Positions 62,871-64,000 of a DNA stretch of 64,000 nt are shown piece after piece. The notes beneath the pieces were generated by a model that ran no database searches, was not told where the DNA came from, and was given only the letters and a program-made list of their open reading frames with translations. Location of the stretch: positions 744,001-808,000 of the forward strand of contig WGMG01000006.1 in assembly GCA_016125185.1 (NCBI GenBank), written 5' to 3'. The translations under genes and the position numbers were made by a program. Positions within the stretch are counted from its first letter, which is position 1. The number at the start of each line of letters is the position of its first letter. Source of the DNA: Armatimonadota bacterium (GTDB lineage Bacteria > Armatimonadota > Fimbriimonadia > Fimbriimonadales > Fimbriimonadaceae).

Positions 62871-64000
62871 GGCCCTCCGATTTAGTGGGGGCAGGTTCAA
62901 GAGGGAACTCGATGCGGAAATCGGCCCCGACCTTCGTGGGGACGATGGATATTCGGCCCTGATGGGCTTCGACCGCGGCTTTGCAAATCGCTAGCCCGAG
63001 GCCAAAGCCAGCCGAGGATCGCCCTCTGTACCGTTCGAAAACCTGCGCGCCAACTTCCTTAGGGATGCCTGGCCCATCGTCGATGACGTCGAGTTGGGCC
63101 GACCATCCGGCCTGACGAATCGTGACTTGAACGTGAGCGTCTCGTCCGGCGTGGCGGCTTGCGTTTTCGAGCAGGTTGACGATCACCTGCTCAAAAAGCA
63201 CGCCATCGGCTCGCACAAGCAATTGCCCACCCTCCACCTCGACCGAGACGGGATGGTCGAACAGGGATTCAGTGCGAAGAATGGCGGCGTTCACGATCTC
63301 TTCCAGATTATGCCAGTCGTAGTTGAGATCGATGGAGCCTCGAATCCTCGTCATGTCGAGAAGGTTTTGAACCAACCGGCTCATTCGCTCCGATTCTTCG
63401 ACGATCACCGATGCCAAGTCTTGCTGTTTGGCCGTCGCTTCGGCATTCGACTTTAAGATCGACGCCGCGCCAAGAATGGATGCCAGCGGAGTGCGCAGGT
63501 CGTGAGAGACCGAGCTGAGAAGGTCTCCGCGCAGTCGCTCCGTCTCGGCCTTCAGGGCGGCAACATGAGAGGCCTTGGCGAAGAACGCGCGCTCCAGCGC
63601 GGTCGAAAGCAGGCTTCCTACCGCTTCGATTAGGTGGCGACTCGACGTGTCGAGTTCGCGGTCGCTAAGTTGGACGGCGAATGCTCCGAAAGTCTCCTCC
63701 GATCCAGCGAGGGGAAGGTAGAAGCCTTCGGCACCGGAGAGCGTATCGGTCGATGCTCCGGCCGGCTTGCCGTGATCCACAACCCATCGTGCCACCGCCT
63801 GCTCCTTTTCCGTACTCTCAAACCCGTTTTCGGACGCAACCAAGGGCCCGAAGAGGCCCGCGCTTGAAATTCGTAAAACGGCAGAGTCGGCCCCAACGAG
63901 GGAGCGAATTTTGTCGATGGCGAGTTGCGCCATTTCGGTTTTGCTTCGCGTGCCCGCCAGCTTTTTGCTGAGATCGTACAGTGCGGCGGTGTTACGTTCG
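62863..64000 (-). CDS. kdpD: Sensor kinase KdpD, C-terminal part (5' end outside the window)
   Basis: The visible part runs from base 64000 (ERNTAALYDLSKKLAGTRSK) through a GAF domain (about 20-125), the dimerisation/phosphoacceptor segment SVSHDLRTPLASILGAASIL (the His is residue 144 from ATG 63933) and an HATPase domain with NLLENASRHAG, DDGPGIPKEV and GFGLGLAICKAAVEAH. The RNTAALYDLS start is the region after the KdpD transmembrane block, so the Usp-like and membrane domains lie beyond the window. It overlaps kdpE by eight bases. Confidence 0.9.
   Translation of the reverse strand, partial: ERNTAALYDLSKKLAGTRSKTEMAQLAIDKIRSLVGADSAVLRISSAGLFGPLVASENGFESTEKEQAVARWVVDHGKPAGASTDTLSGAEGFYLPLAGSEETFGAFAVQLSDRELDTSSRHLIEAVGSLLSTALERAFFAKASHVAALKAETERLRGDLLSSVSHDLRTPLASILGAASILKSNAEATAKQQDLASVIVEESERMSRLVQNLLDMTRIRGSIDLNYDWHNLEEIVNAAILRTESLFDHPVSVEVEGGQLLVRADGVLFEQVIVNLLENASRHAGRDAHVQVTIRQAGWSAQLDVIDDGPGIPKEVGAQVFERYRGRSSAGFGLGLAICKAAVEAHQGRISIVPTKVGADFRIEFPLEPAPTKSEGRE

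Overview
The window looks like a chromosomal segment of an Armatimonadota (Fimbriimonadia-like) bacterium. The inference rests on several things. There are four secreted proteins with a simple PEP-CTERM tail (VPEPAS, a short hydrophobic stretch, then RRRK or similar). A planctomycete-style DUF1501 plus cytochrome/DUF1549/DUF1553 pair is present, as are SepF-type cell division, two groESL loci and many Tat-exported hydrolases. GC is moderately high by eye. Taxonomy is inferred from this gene mix, not from a marker search. No rRNA, tRNA, CRISPR array or prophage block was seen.

Layout. 1-5.5 kb: the end of a GH127-type glycosidase, a small-ORF/zeta-toxin-like pair, a GAF protein, mnmG and small genes. 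5.5-9.1 kb: a DUF4265 gene, a DEAD-box helicase, and an intact RAYT-like Y1 transposase followed by three copies of a three-hairpin repeat. 9.1-11.2 kb: groESL operon 1 with a CIRCE operator. 11.3-25 kb: mostly exported or envelope proteins (LolA/thioredoxin-fold fusion, CLCA-like metalloprotease, D-aminoacylase-like amidohydrolase, chemoreceptor, esterase, two repeat-protein paralogues, DUF1080 and M28 enzymes). 25-28 kb: M42 peptidase, yggS and sepF on the minus strand. 28.2 kb: an isolated gene resembling the phage Acb2/Tad1 nucleotide-sponge domain. 28.6-36.5 kb: M61 peptidase, an STN-like protein with KVFQFD repeats, and three paralogous secreted cysteine proteins. 36.8-41 kb: a large TerD-domain protein, then the core genes pyrH-frr-uppS.

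41-50 kb: capA/HD pair, PEP-CTERM protein, then groESL operon 2. This operon has its own CIRCE and carries a four-helix-bundle protein with an RGG-rich tail between groES and groEL. After it come membrane proteins, a decayed second RAYT copy flanked by the same hairpin family, two more PEP-CTERM genes and an ASCH gene with a nonsense codon. 50-64 kb: a secreted beta-domain protein, an EEP-family enzyme, the fourth PEP-CTERM protein, the DUF1501/PSD1 pair, a sugar ABC transporter without an ATPase gene, a secreted two-domain protein, and kdpE plus the 3' part of kdpD running off the end.

Together the genes suggest a free-living heterotroph. It exports polysaccharide- and peptide-degrading enzymes and takes up sugars by ABC transport. 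It keeps two HrcA-type heat-shock loci with distinct GroEL tails. The least explained elements are the extra gene inside groESL-2, the chromosomal Acb2/Tad1-like gene, the RAYT-linked repeat family, and the several tandem paralogue or repeat proteins of unknown role.
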